In this document: positions 1 to 11,705 of the stretch, in pieces
Layout: every line of letters starts with the position of its first letter
Numbering within the stretch: the stretch's first letter is position 1
Assembly (NCBI RefSeq): GCF_902167145.1
Contig: NC_050098.1
Coordinates: forward strand, 38,062,501-38,126,500
DNA: 64,000 bases
Source of the DNA: Zea mays
Taxonomy: Eukaryota; Streptophyta; Magnoliopsida; Poales; Poaceae
Direction: 5' to 3'
The notes under the pieces: generated by a model
Seen by the model: the letters and a program-made list of their open reading frames with translations, nothing else
What the model was told of the DNA's origin: nothing
Databases searched by the model: none
Translations under genes and position numbers: made by a program

Positions 1-2
1 AG

Positions 3-1043
3 TATGACGGTACGTCAAACCCGTCGAAATTCTTGCAGGTGTACGTCACCGCCATTACGGCAGCGGGTGGGGACACCACCGTGATGGCGACATATTTTCA
101 TGTTGCCTTGTCTGGGCCTGCCCAGACTTGGCTCATGAACCTTACCCCAGGATCAATCTACTCCTGGGAAGAGCTCTGCGCGCGATTCACAGCGAACTTC
201 ACGAGCGCTTATCAACAACATGGCGTGGAGGCTCACCTCCACACAGTGAGGCAGGAGCCTGGAGAAACTCTTCGGGCCTTCATCTCCCGCTTCACCAAGG
301 TACGGGGCACCATACCTCGTATATCAGATGCTTCCATCATCACGACCTTCCGCCAGGGAGTACGTGATGAAAAGATGTTGGAGAAGTTAGCCACGCACGA
401 CGTGGAGACTGTCTCCACTCTCTTCACTCTGGCAAACAAGTGCGCCAGAGCAGCCGAGGGCCGTGCAAGGCACTCGGCTCCACGAACCGAAGTCGACCAG
501 ATGGGAGGCACCGGAGTTGTCTCCCAGGACGGCAAAAAGAAGAAGAAGAAGAAACGGGGCCATGAGAAGCTGCAGTCTGTCACTCCGACTGTTGAAGCCG
601 CGACTGGGGGCCGGGGCGAGCGCAATAAGCGCCCCGGGCCACAGGGAGGCAACAACGGCTCATGCCTAGTGCATCCCAACGCTCGCCACAGCGCCTCGGA
701 ATGCCGCGAGATCATCAAGCTCGTGAAACGTGTCAGCGAGCGACGCGAGTAGTCGTCCAAGGACGGCTCCCTGCCCCGACGCCGGCCTGGTAAGGAGAGA
801 GTCGACGACGATGAAGTGGCCGCGGGAGAGCGAGAACTCGAGTATCAATCATCCGAGGGGGACCTCAAGGATGTCTTCACTGGAGATTCTGACTCCGAGG
901 ATGACAGCGACCGCCGCAAGAAGCTGTACGTCATGTACGGCGGGAGCTGGGAACTCACCTCCCGCAGGAACGTCAAGTCCCTGCGCCGTGAGGTCCTGTT
1001 GGCAACTCCAGGGGTCCCAAAGGCTGCGCCACATCAACGATGA
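3..1043 (+). pseudogene. gag: gypsy gag (capsid/nucleocapsid), decayed, partial
   Basis: The frame is open from the left window edge, so the start lies outside. About 240 residues resemble a retrotransposon gag capsid domain (PAQTWLMNL, WEELCARF, GETLRAFISRF). A Lys-rich tract follows, then a zinc-finger-like C-x3-H-x5-S-x2-C piece near 663-705. An in-frame TAG at 750-752 interrupts the frame, which then continues to TGA at 1041-1043 with an acidic, Ser-rich tail. Gag forms the cytoplasmic virus-like particle and packages element RNA. The family call is firm and this copy is not functional. Confidence 0.85.
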
Positions 1044-1754
1044 AGAAGCAACACCATCTCCTTCGGGGCATCTGACTGCCCCGACAACATGGCAGGGGCC
1101 GGCATACTGCCACTCATCACCGCCACTGTCATCGCCAACATGTGGCTGCACCATGTGTTGATTGACGGCGGGGCAAGCCTCAACGTCATCAGCCATGCTG
1201 CGTTCAAGTAGCTGCAAATCCTGAGGTCCCGTCTGGGGCCCTCACGCCCATTCTCCGGAGTGGGCCCACAGCCGGTGTATCCCCTTGGGAGCATCACACT
1301 CCCGGTTACATTAGGGACTGAGGAGAACTTCCGCACGGAGAACGTCGTGTTCGACGTCACGGCGGTCAACCTCCCCTTTAATGCCATCATTGGTAGGCCG
1401 GCCCTGTACCGGTTCATGGCCATCGCCCATTACGGGTATTTGGTCCTCAAGATGCCATCCCCGACTGGGGTCCTCACCGTGCAGGGTGACCGTGCCACCG
1501 CACTTGCGGCCGTAGATTAGCTGCACGCCCTGGCGACAGAGACTGCTCGCCCGGACGACGGAGGGAGGAACCCCTCAACCTCCGGTACCAAGGCGCTCCC
1601 CAAGGCGCCAAAAGTACAACCATCCAGAGCGGATGGTGTCCCCGTCAAAGCCATCCGGCTCGCTGCGGATTCCACCCAGACCAGTCGCATTGCGGGTGAT
1701 CTGGACGAGAAATAGGAAATCGCGCTCGTCGCCTTCCTCTAGGCAAATACCGAC
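1044..1754 (+). pseudogene. gypsy aspartic protease region, decayed
   Basis: The aspartic protease active-site block (VLIDGGASLNVIS) lies near 1156-1195, and a second conserved block (FNAIIGRPALYRFMAI) near 1377-1425. The protease would cut the Gag-Pol polyprotein. The same frame is stopped by TAG at 1209-1211, 1518-1520, 1713-1715 and 1740-1742. Each sits where relatives would be expected to have Gln. The linker between 1521 and 1754 leads into RT in the same frame, so stops rather than frameshifts disable this part. Confidence 0.8.
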
Positions 1755-2570
1755 GTGTTCACATGGGAGCCATCGCAGATGCCTGGGATCCCCAGGGAGG
1801 TGATCGAGCACCACCTGAAGATCAACCCCGACCCCAGGCTGGTGAGTCAGAAGCCTCGTAGACAGTCTGTTGAGCGGCAGGACTTCATCCGAAAGGAGGT
1901 GCAGAAGCTGCTAGACGCTGGCTTCATCGAAGAGGTTCATCACCCAATATGGCTGGCCAACCCAGTCATCATCCCCAAGGCGAATGGGAAGCTTCGGATG
2001 TGCATCGACTACACCAGCCTGAATAAGGCCTGTCCCAAGGACCTGTATCCACTGCCACGTATAGGCCAAATCATGGATTCTACCTCTAGGTGCGACCTAT
2101 TGTCATTCTTAGATGCTTACTCTGGTTTCCATCAAATCCAGATGTCTAGGGAAGATTGGAAGCATACCGCCTTTGTAACAGTGGATGGGCTTTACTGCTA
2201 TGTTGTTATGTCGTACGGTCTGGAAAACGCCTTGCCTACATTTGTGCGGGTGATGAGTAAGACTTTCGGGGACCTGATTAGGGACAAAGTGGAAGTCTAC
2301 GTCGATGACATCATGGTCAAGACTAAGAGAGGGTCGACCCTAGTGGAAGACTTAACCCTGGTCTTCAACAAGCTGTGGGCAACCCGCACGAAACTGAACC
2401 CGGACAAATGCGTTTTTGGCGTCTCCGCTGGGAAGTTGCTGGGATTCCTGGTTTCATACTAGGGCATTGAAGCGAACCCGGAGAAGATCAAAGCGATCGA
2501 GGCAATGAGGCCCACGGCCCGAGTCAAGGACGTCCAGAAGCTTACGGGGGTCATTAGCCACCCTTAGTCG
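1755..2570 (+). pseudogene. gypsy reverse transcriptase, decayed
   Basis: The RT palm and fingers are clear: KLRMCIDYTSLNKACPKD, SFLDAYSGFHQIQM, and the catalytic YVDD motif near 2299-2310 followed by IMVKTK. The enzyme copies element RNA into cDNA in cytoplasmic particles. The frame ends with TAG at 2460-2462, continues for a while, and is then lost by a one-base shift near 2560, in the connection domain. The catalytic aspartates in YVDD are kept. Confidence 0.88.
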
Positions 2571-3801
2571 CTTCATTTCAAGGCTGGCTGAGAGAGCGCT
2601 GCCCTTCTTCAAGCTGATGCGGAAGTCTGGGCCCTTCTCTTGGACCGAAGAGGCGGAACAAGCCTTCCAGGAGTTGAAGCAGCACCTGGTGTCCCTACCA
2701 ATATTGGTAGCCCCGGAACCAGAGGAGCCGCTGTATTTATACGTCACGGTGGCCGCGGAAGCAGTGAGCATGGTGCTGGTCGTCGTGAGGCCGGCACCAG
2801 AAAGCCAGGAACCTGAGGACTCGGGACCGGCTGCAGGGGTCCGAACCATTCAAAGGCCGGTCTACTATGTCAGCGAGGTCCTTCATGAGGCGAAAACCAG
2901 GTACCTTGAGACACACAAACTCCTCTATGCTGTGCTTGTCGCGTCCAGGAAGCTGCGCCATTATTTCCAAGCACACAGGGTTGTGGTGGTGGCCTCCTTC
3001 CCATTAAGGGCCATCCTCCACAACTCTAACGCCACAGGCAACATCACCAAATGGGCCGTGGAGCTCGCTGACTTCCAGCTGGACTTCCGACCTCGCCACG
3101 CCATCAAGAGTCAGGTCCTGGCTGACTTCATCGTAGAGTGGACGCCTCCCCCAAGCGTCCCTAGGGGTCCGGATCCTGATTCGGACCCCACACCTGCGGA
3201 GCCCAGGGGTCCGGTCTTCACCGAGCCCCACTGGACGCTCTACTTCGACAGATCTGCCCACCAACAAGTTGGCGGGGCCAGGGTGATCCTCATCGATCCA
3301 AGCGGAGATCAAGTAAAGTACATGGTGCACCTTGAGTTCAAGGCCACCAACAACATGGCAGAGTACGAGGCGCTGATCTTCGGCTTATCGGCAACCCTAT
3401 CCCTGGGGATCCGCCAGCTCCTCGTGAAGGGAGACTCCCAGCTGATCATCAAGCAAGTCTGCGGGGAGTGTAGCTACAATGAGCCCAGGCTCGCATCCTA
3501 CCTTCTTCACGTGAGGAAGCTAGAGAAAGACTTCACAGCCCTGGAACTGCAACATGTTCCTCGGGCTGACAACTCAGCGGCAGATGACCTCTCCGTGAAG
3601 GCATCAACTTGGGCACCCGTTCCCGAGGGCGTCTTCGAAAGACGGCTGCTGAGACCCACCGCCCAGCCTGCCGAACTGGGCGAAGGGGGCAAGACTAGCA
3701 CCTCGAAGCTAGCGGTCCTAGTGGCGTCCCAGAACCCACCGAAGACTGTGTGTGCTACAGGGGGGCCTGCCAGCCAGTGGTCCCGATGCATGGATCTCTG
3801 A
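2571..3801 (+). pseudogene. dual RNase H region (RT-linked plus additional RNase H)
   Basis: After the frameshift the reading frame is open from about 2617 to 3801. The first part (FSWTEEAEQAFQELK; VYYVSEVLHEAKTRY; KLRHYF) is the normal gypsy RNase H. A Pro-rich spacer follows. A second RNase H-like domain then begins at HWTLYFDRS (about 3230) and includes NNMAEYEALIFGL, VKGDSQLIIKQV and HVPRADNSAADDL. An extra RNase H domain is a known Tat/Ogre hallmark. RNase H removes the RNA strand of the RNA-DNA hybrid. Confidence 0.82.
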
Positions 3802-5038
3802 GATCCGGGACTACCTGAAGGAGAATATCCTTCCTAAAGACCATGCGTCCGCAAAACGCATAGTGCGGTTGGCTAAACGCTACGCGGTGGTGGAAGGGGA
3901 TCTCTACCATCGCGGCGCCAATGACATTCACATGCGATGCATTACCTAGGAGGAGGGCCGTGAGTTGCTCACGGAGATCCATGGAGGAGAGTGTGGAAGT
4001 CATTCATCATCCCGCACACTGGTCGGTAAGGCTTTCCGGCATGGCTTCTACTGGCCAACCGCTCTCCAGGATGCAGCTGAGGATGCAGCTGAGATGGTAA
4101 AGTCCTGCAAGGCGTGTCAATTCCATGCAAAGCAGATACACACACCAGCTCAGACTCTGCAGATGATTCCACCCTCTTGGCCATTCGCCGTATGGGGGGT
4201 GGATATCCTGGGACCATTTCCCAGGGCCGTTGGTGGGTACCGGTACCTGTTCGTCGCCATCGACAAGTTCACCAAGTGGCTAGAGGCCACCCCTGTGGTC
4301 AACATCACCCAAGGTGCCGCTGTCGCCTTCCTCAAGTCCATCGTCTGTAGATTTGGGGTCCCAAACCGTATCATTACGAACAACGAAACTTAGTTTACAA
4401 GTCGGATCTTCCAGGAGTATGGCGAGGGCATCGGCACCCAGCTCTGCTTCACGTCTGTGGCCCACCCTAGGAGTAATGGCCAAGTGGAAAGGGCAAATGC
4501 AGAGATCCTCAAGGGACTCAAGACGCGCACCTACGATTACTTGAAGAAGCATGGTGCGAATTGGGTCAGTGAACTCCCATCCGTGCTATGGGGGAACCGG
4601 ACAACACCCAGCCGAGCCACCAGGCAGACCCCGTTCTTCCTGGTCTACGGGGCTGAAGCCTGTCTTCCCCTGGAAATCATCATGGGCTCCCCATGGGTCC
4701 AGGCTTTCGATGAGTCTATGCAGGGACAGCTGCGTCGTGAAGACATGGACTTCATCGATGAGCGTAGATGGCAAGCGGCCATCCGAAATGCACGATACAA
4801 CCAAGCGCTCAGGTGCTACCACCAACGGTTCGTGCATAGTAGGGAGCTCAGGGTCGGGGACCTAGTCCTAAGGCGAGTACTGAACCGAGAAGGGCTCCAT
4901 AAACTCTCCCCCAGCTGGGAAGGACCCTTCAAGGTGACGGAAGTATGCCGACCCGGGTGTGTTCGCCTTGCCACAACTGAAGGAGAGCCACTGCCCAATC
5001 CCTGGAACATAGAGCACCTCCGTAAGTTCTTCCCATAA
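3752..5038 (+). pseudogene. gypsy integrase, decayed, one catalytic Asp changed
   Basis: One frame runs through integrase_H2C2 (HGGECGSH...CKACQFH), the catalytic core (WGVDILGPFP; RIITNN; GQVERANAEIL) and a C-terminal region ending WNIEHLRKFFP at 5038. TAG stops fall at 3947-3949 and 4391-4393. The second catalytic Asp, normally in a T-D-N motif, reads Asn in IITNN, which alone would abolish DDE activity. A 12-base tandem duplication near 4069-4092 (DAAEDAAE) lies in the zinc-finger linker. Integrase normally inserts the cDNA into chromosomal DNA. Confidence 0.87.
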
Positions 5039-5337
5039 AAGCAAAGCTGGGGAATTCAGTTTTCTTCCTTTGTAACTAGGTAGCACATATATGTACGCCA
5101 GCCCGGTGAGCTCCGCCCTCATAAACCCGGTATGTTGGTTTACGCTCATGAACATCAAGTTATGAAGAGAAGATCCCCCAGATTTTCTTTATGGTGGTTT
5201 TATTCTGCTTAAGCTTGCAACCATTATTTTTATCTAACCCACCCATACAGTTTCTCTCCATTGCTGGTATATTGACATCCAGATTGAGTAGCCAGGCCAT
5301 GTAGCCTGGGGGCCAGTTCAAGAGAACGGATAATTGT

Positions 5338-5612
5338 CCCTAGGGTGGTCCGGATCCGTGCGGTCGCTTAGCTTGGTCCAGTACCCTAAGCCCACACGCT
5401 TCACCGCTCTGTGGCAAGCGTCCTAGTACCCGGAACTTTAGTCCTGTGGGTCCGGAAACCTGAGGTCCGGCTCTAAAGAAAGGACACTCGTCTCATGGGG
5501 AGGTCCGGAGCTGCGTGGCTGCTTAGCCTGGTCCCGTACCGTAAGCCTACACACTCCACCACCATGCGACGAGTACTCTAGTAATTAGAAGCCGTGACCC
5601 AGGGGGTCCGGA
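5338..5612 (+). repeat. Degenerate direct repeat in the post-pol spacer (5039-6006)
   Basis: The spacer between the integrase stop and the antisense gene holds no gene I can support. Within it, about 5338-5460 and 5494-5612 are two diverged copies of one segment, each with 'gcttagc.tggtcc.gtacc.taagcc.acac' and ending 'ggtccgga'. GGTCCGG is frequent here and in the 3' LTR. Nothing further is recognisable. Confidence 0.55.
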
Positions 5613-6006
5613 CACATAGGTCGGCTTCCCAGTCTAAATCCTACAGGTCCTGTTGCGTAAATCAAAGGATAAAGGATACCAGTTAATGGGTCCTATGAGT
5701 GCACTATTGAAACTCCCTAGCTAAGGCTGTGTGCAGGTCCGGGTCCCAGTCGAGATTACCTCCTGGGGACCAGGTCACCAATTCTTTCTTAAATATACTG
5801 GCATCCAGCCTCGACAAGTCGAGCCCACATCCTAGGGGGGGCAAGTACCAAGGAAGAAGTTGACAACGATGCACACATCAAAGGGAAAGTAGCATGCAGA
5901 TAAGTTGTAATGTTGCTTGACAAGTAGTACTTAAAAGTATCTTACAAAATCAAAATATAATAAGCCGCTTCCCAGCGGAACTCTTGCTTTCTCTCCGCAG
6001 ATCCGA

Positions 6007-9000
6007 CTACTCATCATCAGTGGGATCCCGCTGGAAGCGCTTGGCCATCGCATCTACAGCGTCTTGTACGCTCCCCCGGGCGGTGTCTTCGGTATCGGCC
6101 ACCAGACCGGCGATCATCGGCCCCAAGGAGATGGCCGGATCGTGGCTCCGGAAGCACGTCAGGATGTACTCTATTACCGCTCGGCAGAGTCTACTGCCCT
6201 CAGCCTCCAGGCGGGCGCCAAGGATCTGATCCAGGCTTCGGAGGCGGTCGGCAGCGGAATCCAGCACCGGGAGCGCGTCGGAGATGGACACCGACTGCTT
6301 CGGCACTGGGATGGGGCTCATCCCCAGCGGCACCAGAGCCGAGCTCGCCTCGTCGACCCATGCGGCGATACGCTGGACCCCGGTGCGATGCTCCGCCCGG
6401 AGATCTTCAAGCGTCTTCTTCATCGCCTCCACCGCCTAGGAGCCTGGAGCCGCCTGCGCCGTCTCGGCTACCTGCGTTGCCTAGAACCGGTGGACCCGCT
6501 CCTCTAGTGTCCGCTCCTTCTCCTCTAGTTTCTTTTCCTTCACCTCCGCCTCGAGCTCATGTTCGGCCAACAACTTTTCCCGCCTTTCCCGCATCTCCTC
6601 CCTCTAGGCGAGGTCCTTCTCCTGCTAGATGAGATCCGTCGCCCGCTCCTCCAGGGAGGCATCTTTCGCCTTGAGGTTCTCCTCGGCGAGCGAGATGTTG
6701 CTAGCCCTGTCATCGAGCTCCCGCCGCAGCTTTTGCAGAGCCGCCTCAGTCGCGGTCTGCTCATCCCGCTGCTTCTCCAGCATCACATTATAGGCTTTTA
6801 GCTTCTCATGGAATTCCGTGATGACTGCCTCCCTCTGGTTCAAGTGCTCTTCCTTCTTGACTAGCCCCTTCTCCTTCCGAGTCACCTCCCGCTCCTAGTC
6901 AAACACCTTCTCCAGGTCCTCCTTGAGGTCCTCGCGCTCCTGCTCAAGCTCGGACCGCTCCGAGGCAAATTGGCAGGACGTGGCCTTGGTACGCTCCTCC
7001 AGCTGGGTGTGCCAATCACCGAGGTGCTGGTGCTCAGTCTCGAGCGCCTCCCACTCCCATAGGATTGCCGCCTCGGTCTCCCGGAGAGTCTGATGAGCGC
7101 GAGACAGCACCCGAGGGAGGGGAGTCGGCGCCGCTTCTGGCTCGGCGCCGGTCTGGAGCCGTCGCCCAAGAATAACCTCCGGCTCCTCCGGAATGGGCGG
7201 AGGGATGGATCTGGGCGTGCCCCCACGTCTTCCGCCGTTGCCGACGGTACATTCGACGACATCGCCTCCGCCGTTGGGTCTGCAGTAGCCGTCGGCGGCG
7301 CTGCTGCTTCCAGACCTCCGGCTGGAGCCTGGAGGCCCGACGGCGCTGCCTCGGCAGTGGCAGCCGGAACCTAGGGCCCCGACGGTGCTACCTAGACAGT
7401 AGCAATCGGAACCTGGGGGCCCGATGGTGCCGCCTCGGCAGTGGCAGGCGGAGGCAGGTCGCCGGCATCAAGGCCAGCAGACGCCTGCTGTTGGGAGCCG
7501 GATTCACCGGTGGGAGCGACTTTGGAAGCAGAGGGAGAGGATGCCCTGATAAGCAAAGGATGGGTTGATGCCCGTCAACATGGTAACTGGACCAGTGGAA
7601 AAAATAAAAAGGGTTACACTTACTTGGGGCCCTGAACCTTCCAGCAACCCTGGAAGCGGGACGTTCACTGCCCCTGCTGCTGTTGCTGCTGTTGGTGGTG
7701 CTGCCCCTTGGGCGGTGGTGAGCCAGATGATGGTGGCGGCAGCGGTGGCGGGTCCGATGGTGGTGCTGGTGGAGGACTGACGCGCCTCTGTGAGCCCTAG
7801 GTCTAGGAGCCGGCCTCCTCGGCCCCACAAGTTGTCCTCTGGCGCTTCTAGGGAGGTCCGAATCAAGGGGCGGATCCATGACGGAAGACCCATCGGTGCG
7901 ACGCAGTCGGTGCCGCCTCTCTCCCTCCGACCTCCCGGAACCACCCGAGGCAGAAGAACTGCTCGCAGCCCCCCTGTCCTTGTCCGAGGGGCTGGGGGCC
8001 GCGGGGGGAGCTCTGGAGCCGGCATCGATGGGTCAGGAACCCACCGCCGGTACACCGAGGATCTGAATCCCGCGGTGTGGGTCCTGGCCGCCGGTTTGGC
8101 GAACCGCCACGCCACTCTCGTTGAGGGTCGGCAGCCAATCTAAGATCGCTGCCCTCAACCCTTGGTCGTCATAGAGCGAAGGAACGCCCTCGGGAGGAAT
8201 TAGGGTCTCAGGGGCGAAGGACTCACCAGTAATCTCCTTCACCAGGAGCTCCAGTTCCTCCTAGGACAGGTCGGTGCCTGGCCCATGATGGACCCGATCG
8301 AGGTCGTTTGAGCCAGTGAACCAGCAGCTCAGGCGAGCCCTCGCATGCAGCGGCGCGATCCGGCGCTTCAAGAAGTCGCCGACCACGTGCATCGACGTCA
8401 GGCCGCTGGTCGCCAAGGACTTGATCCTGTCCAGTACGGGCTCGAACTCCAACGTCAACGGTGGCTTGGCCCTCCATTGCTTCTTGTCGAGCCTCGGCCC
8501 ATCACTCGGTAGTACGAGGTGATCGCTGGCCTCGGTACTGGCGATCACCCATTCGGCATGCCAGTTTTCCCACCTCGCGCCGCCGAGGGAGGAGATATAG
8601 GCGCCGGCCGAATCCTCCCTCGTCTGGAAGTAGTACGCTCTGAGATGGTCCTTGGCCTTCCCGGACTTCACCAACATGAAAAAATGGCGGAAGAGAGAGG
8701 TGCATGGCGCCACCCTCACGAACATCTCGCACAGGTGAGCGAAGATGGCCGCCTGAAGGATGGAGTGGGGTGTGAGGTGCTGGAGCTGGAGACCGAGATC
8801 CTCCAACAGTAACATGAAGAAGGGCGAGATCGGTAACGCCAACCCGCACGAAAGGTAGGAGACAAAGTGCACAAACTCCCCGGCGGCGAGATCGCCGAGG
8901 GGAGTAGCGCCAGCCCGGATCCTCCAGGCGTGCGCCGGCGCACTCCATTCGAGCAGGCGGCGCACCGTGCCGAGTGTCCTCTCGGTCTGGTAACGCTTGG

Positions 9001-9019
9001 GAAGAACCAGCGAGTCCAT
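6007..9019 (-). pseudogene. Antisense gene of the gypsy element, 'putative gypsy type transposon' (PF04195-like) protein, decayed
   Basis: Read on the minus strand from ATG at 9019, the N-terminal part (about 250 residues) has the pattern FVSYLSCGLALPISPFF, LQLQHLTPHSILQ, FAHLCEMFV, FRHFFMLVKSG. I recognise this as the PF04195-type domain found in grass gypsy elements. The frame is cut by TAG at 8258-8260 and continues to 8033. A Pro/Gly-rich, disrupted middle follows. The C-terminal half (about 7110-6007) is long coiled coil ending in RFQRDPTDDE. Several further stops are TAG. Function is unknown, and it runs opposite to gag-pol. Confidence 0.75.
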
Positions 9020-9588
9020 GGCGACTACAGCGACGAAAAACAGAAAAATGCGAGTGCAGCAGAGGCGCAGAGGACTCGGAGGTGAAAGGGCGCAGTAGTT
9101 GGAGAAAGTGCGAAAGCGTAACTTCTAACCGCGGGATGAATCCCCTTTTCAAAGAGGGCTCTCCCACTCGCGCCCCAGGAAATCCCATCCGACGCGCACC
9201 TAGCGCTCGCAGTGACCCAGTCCCTGACATGGGGGCCCGGGTCCACATGTCATGCACCTGGAGAACCGGCCTCTGAGTGTGGAGAAGGCGAACCGTCATC
9301 CCGGGAGCAAACCGTCGCGCGCGACCGCACGTCGCCTAGGGGCCGCTGAGGAATATTTTTAACTTAGGCGGGGGCAACGAGACGCCCCACGCACAACCCG
9401 ACAAAACCGCCGGGCGTGGGGGCCACGTACCCGTCAGCTGCGGGGACAGACGTGGCAGGCGGCATGATCGAAGGCGGGTTGGCGGTGACTATGTCAGCAA
9501 GTGCCCGAAACTGGCACGCCAATCACCAATCAGGCTTTGGCCCCACCTGCAGGCTTGTAACCTCCCCTGAGGTGAGCCCGGGGGCCAT
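9020..9588. other. Spacer with polypurine tract before the 3' LTR
   Basis: No coding potential that I trust. The last bases (about 9570-9588, ending gtgagcccgggggccat) are purine-rich directly before the LTR TG and fit the plus-strand primer (PPT). No clear TATA box for the antisense gene was seen here. Confidence 0.5.
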
Positions 9589-10691
9589 TGTCGGTACCCT
9601 AGAACAGGGGTACCCCTACTATAGTATGAAGGTGCGGTACCCGCACGTTTATCTCTAGACACGTGATAAGCAGCGCCCGACCCCACCACGTGGGCGACTC
9701 CGGGGCCGCCACGTGACCAGAAAAGGTAACATATACCATGATATCGTCAGTGGATCCGGACCCCATGGGAAAGTGCCGGACCCCAGCATACATAGCCCGG
9801 ACCTCCGGGTACGACCCAGGACCTCCACGTTCCCCCGGATGGGACCCGGACCCCTCTAAGTGAGGTCCGGGCCACCCACGGCAAGGTTCCGGGATGGAGA
9901 ATACCCTGGCCTAGGTCAGGGACGCACAGGGGTCCGGCGTAGACACTTGCCAGGGCTTTGTCCAGTGCGCTTCTGCTCCCCGCTCAGGTGGAGACCCGAT
10001 GATGCTACATGGCCTATTGCCCGTGACGTAAGCCAGCGGGCGGAGCTTGACGTAAGGCCTCTGGGCCACGCGATCTCTGCATTTATTGCGGAAAAGACGC
10101 ACCGCCTGTCCGCCCTGCTGACAGGCGATGTGCCGCCTCGGCATTTAATGTGCCCCGTCCACTCCGCTGGCAGGCGACAACCAAACCACCCTACAGGCGG
10201 CGTGCCTGTCCAATCAGACAGCGGGCAGTATGCCCATACCGCCGCGCGCGCGCCATGGTCATCATGACTTATACGATGCCAGGGAAGCTTCTGCTGCACG
10301 CCAATGCTACACAAGCAGCGGATATCGAGGCACAGGGAGATTGCACAAGGTGACTGACATTAGTTGCTCCGGGTATTCCATCCGTTATGTCCCTGGGCTC
10401 ACATGTCGGGGTTCAATGTCTTTGTACGTGCCCCCCTTGAGCTATAAAAGGGAGGGCACGCGACACACAGACGGGACAGAGACTTAGACTCTCAGATCTT
10501 AAGCTTCCACAGTAATCCAACACACAGTGGAGTAGGGTATTACGCTCCGGCGGCCTGAACCACTCTAAATCCTCGCGTGTTCCTGAGTTCATCGTTCATC
10601 TACCAATAGGCAAAACGCTTAAGCCCCCTCCTCATCTTAGAATTTAGAGCGGGTGCACTCCGCCACCCGGCCGGAGAATCCCTCTCTGACA
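9589..10691 (+). repeat. 3' LTR of the first gypsy element (1103 bp)
   Basis: It starts TG (TGTCGGTACCC) directly after a purine tract and ends CA (CTCTGACA). It contains many GGTCCGG/CCGGACC motifs in the U3 part, a TATA box at 10443, and a U5-like end. Its right edge is about 1 kb upstream of the Pur-alpha start and in the same orientation, so read-through into the gene is possible in principle. Confidence 0.85.
10443..10450 (+). promoter_or_regulatory. LTR TATA box
   Basis: TATAAAAG within 'gagctataaaagggag', placed about two thirds into the LTR, as expected for the U3/R border promoter. Confidence 0.75.
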
Positions 10692-11022
10692 CCGTTTGCA
10701 TGCTAATTTTCGGTCACATGCAGATTCAATATACCTCTCGCCTATGCCCCTCTCTCTAATAACTCTCTTATTTTTGGTACTTTACGTACCTTAGTGTTTA
10801 TCTAAAGCCACAACAGCTCATGTGGACAACTTACATCGAGATAGAACCTTTAGTTGGATTTAGGATTGTATATATATAAACCTTCCATATACTGCTATTT
10901 ATATTTTTCGTTCTATAATTAGAGCTGATTCTATGAAGAAATCATTAATGATTAGTTCGGTGACATGAGAATTAGAGGATAATAAGGGAGGAAATTTCTT
11001 ACTATTCAATTTTAAATAGTAA

Positions 11023-11137
11023 GAGCTAGTTTGGGAGCTCGATTTCCTAAAGGATTCATATTTTCCTGAGGGAAAATAAACTACTTTTTTTTAGAAAAAT
11101 GAAAATCTCTTAAAAGAAAGAAGTTCCCAAACCAGCC
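11023..11137. mobile_element. 115-bp Tourist-like MITE
   Basis: Terminal inverted repeats GAGCTAGTTTGGGAGC (left) and GGCTGGTTTGGGAACT (right, reverse-complemented) flank an AT-rich middle that also pairs loosely. The trinucleotide TAA flanks both sides (11020-11022 and 11138-11140), the target duplication expected for PIF/Harbinger-type MITEs. A second end-like sequence, caaaccagcccta, lies at about 11174-11186. The rest of 10692-11460 shows nothing else. Confidence 0.65.
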
Positions 11138-11469
11138 TAAGAGATTTCTTCCCTGGTCCCTTCCATCCTCAAACCAGCCCTAAATGAAACTAACCAAACA
11201 CTTGATCCTACATTCCAAGTGACAGGCTGACCTGATCATAATACTGAACATCGAGTTTCATTGATGATTCAAACTGGCTCTAGTTTCTATGATGTTCGTC
11301 AATCGGACACGAGAGAACCAGTCCCAAAAGAGGAATAAAAAGTGCCCAAACCTTACACAGTCCAATCATGTCAGTGAGAGTGAGCCCGCCAGTACCGGGT
11401 CGGCATGCCACGAGCGCGCGGTCAGCATCCGCAGGTACAACACGCACGCACGCACACACGAGCACTCCC

Positions 11470-11705
11470 AGCCCATCCCGCCCACCAAGAATCTACCCGA
11501 CCCACCGGTTTATGGGCTCCGCTGAAACAGTAGCCCACACGTCAGTCCCTTCCACGACACCCAAACCGGGTCGCCCACCGTTTTCGGAGTAAGCCCCACC
11601 TCGAGATCTATCCCCGTTTCCAACCTCACATCCCCTTCCACTCGAGCTCCTTCGTTTAAACCCAAACCCTAATTGCGACCTCCGTTCCCCCAAAACCCTA
11701 CGGCC
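11470..11705 (+). promoter_or_regulatory. Pur-alpha promoter and 5' leader with Site II and telo-box motifs
   Basis: Site II-type TGGGCY motifs occur at 11470-11475 (as AGCCCA), 11513-11518 (TGGGCT) and 11532-11537 (AGCCCA). A perfect telo-box AAACCCTAA lies at 11664-11672, and a near copy AAAACCCTAC at 11692-11701, just before the ATG. In plants this pairing is typical of ribosomal-protein and growth-linked genes. No convincing TATA box is visible. The exact transcription start is not determinable from sequence. Confidence 0.65.

Larger units (their letters stand above)
1..10691 (+). mobile_element. Ty3/gypsy (Tat-type) retrotransposon, 5' part outside window
   Basis: Sense-strand order is gag, protease, RT, RNase H, a second RNase H, integrase, an antisense gene, then a 3' LTR. 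The second RNase H, the order and the antisense gene between pol and the 3' LTR point to the Tat lineage. The 5' LTR and start of gag lie left of the window. All coding parts carry in-frame stops or frameshifts, so this copy is dead. The LTR starts TGTCGGTACCC and ends CTCTGACA. The five bases after it (ccgtt, 10692-10696) would be the target-site duplication but cannot be paired here. I do not assign a family name. Confidence 0.9.

Noticed and set aside
7388..8143. Plus- and minus-strand frames of 90-200 codons here
   Set aside because: They overlap the Pro/Gly-rich middle of the decayed antisense gene in wrong frames. Only the frame continuing from 9019 to 8033 has family similarity.
11289..11592. 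Small plus-strand frames before Pur-alpha
   Set aside because: No similarity or favourable start context. The region looks like promoter sequence.
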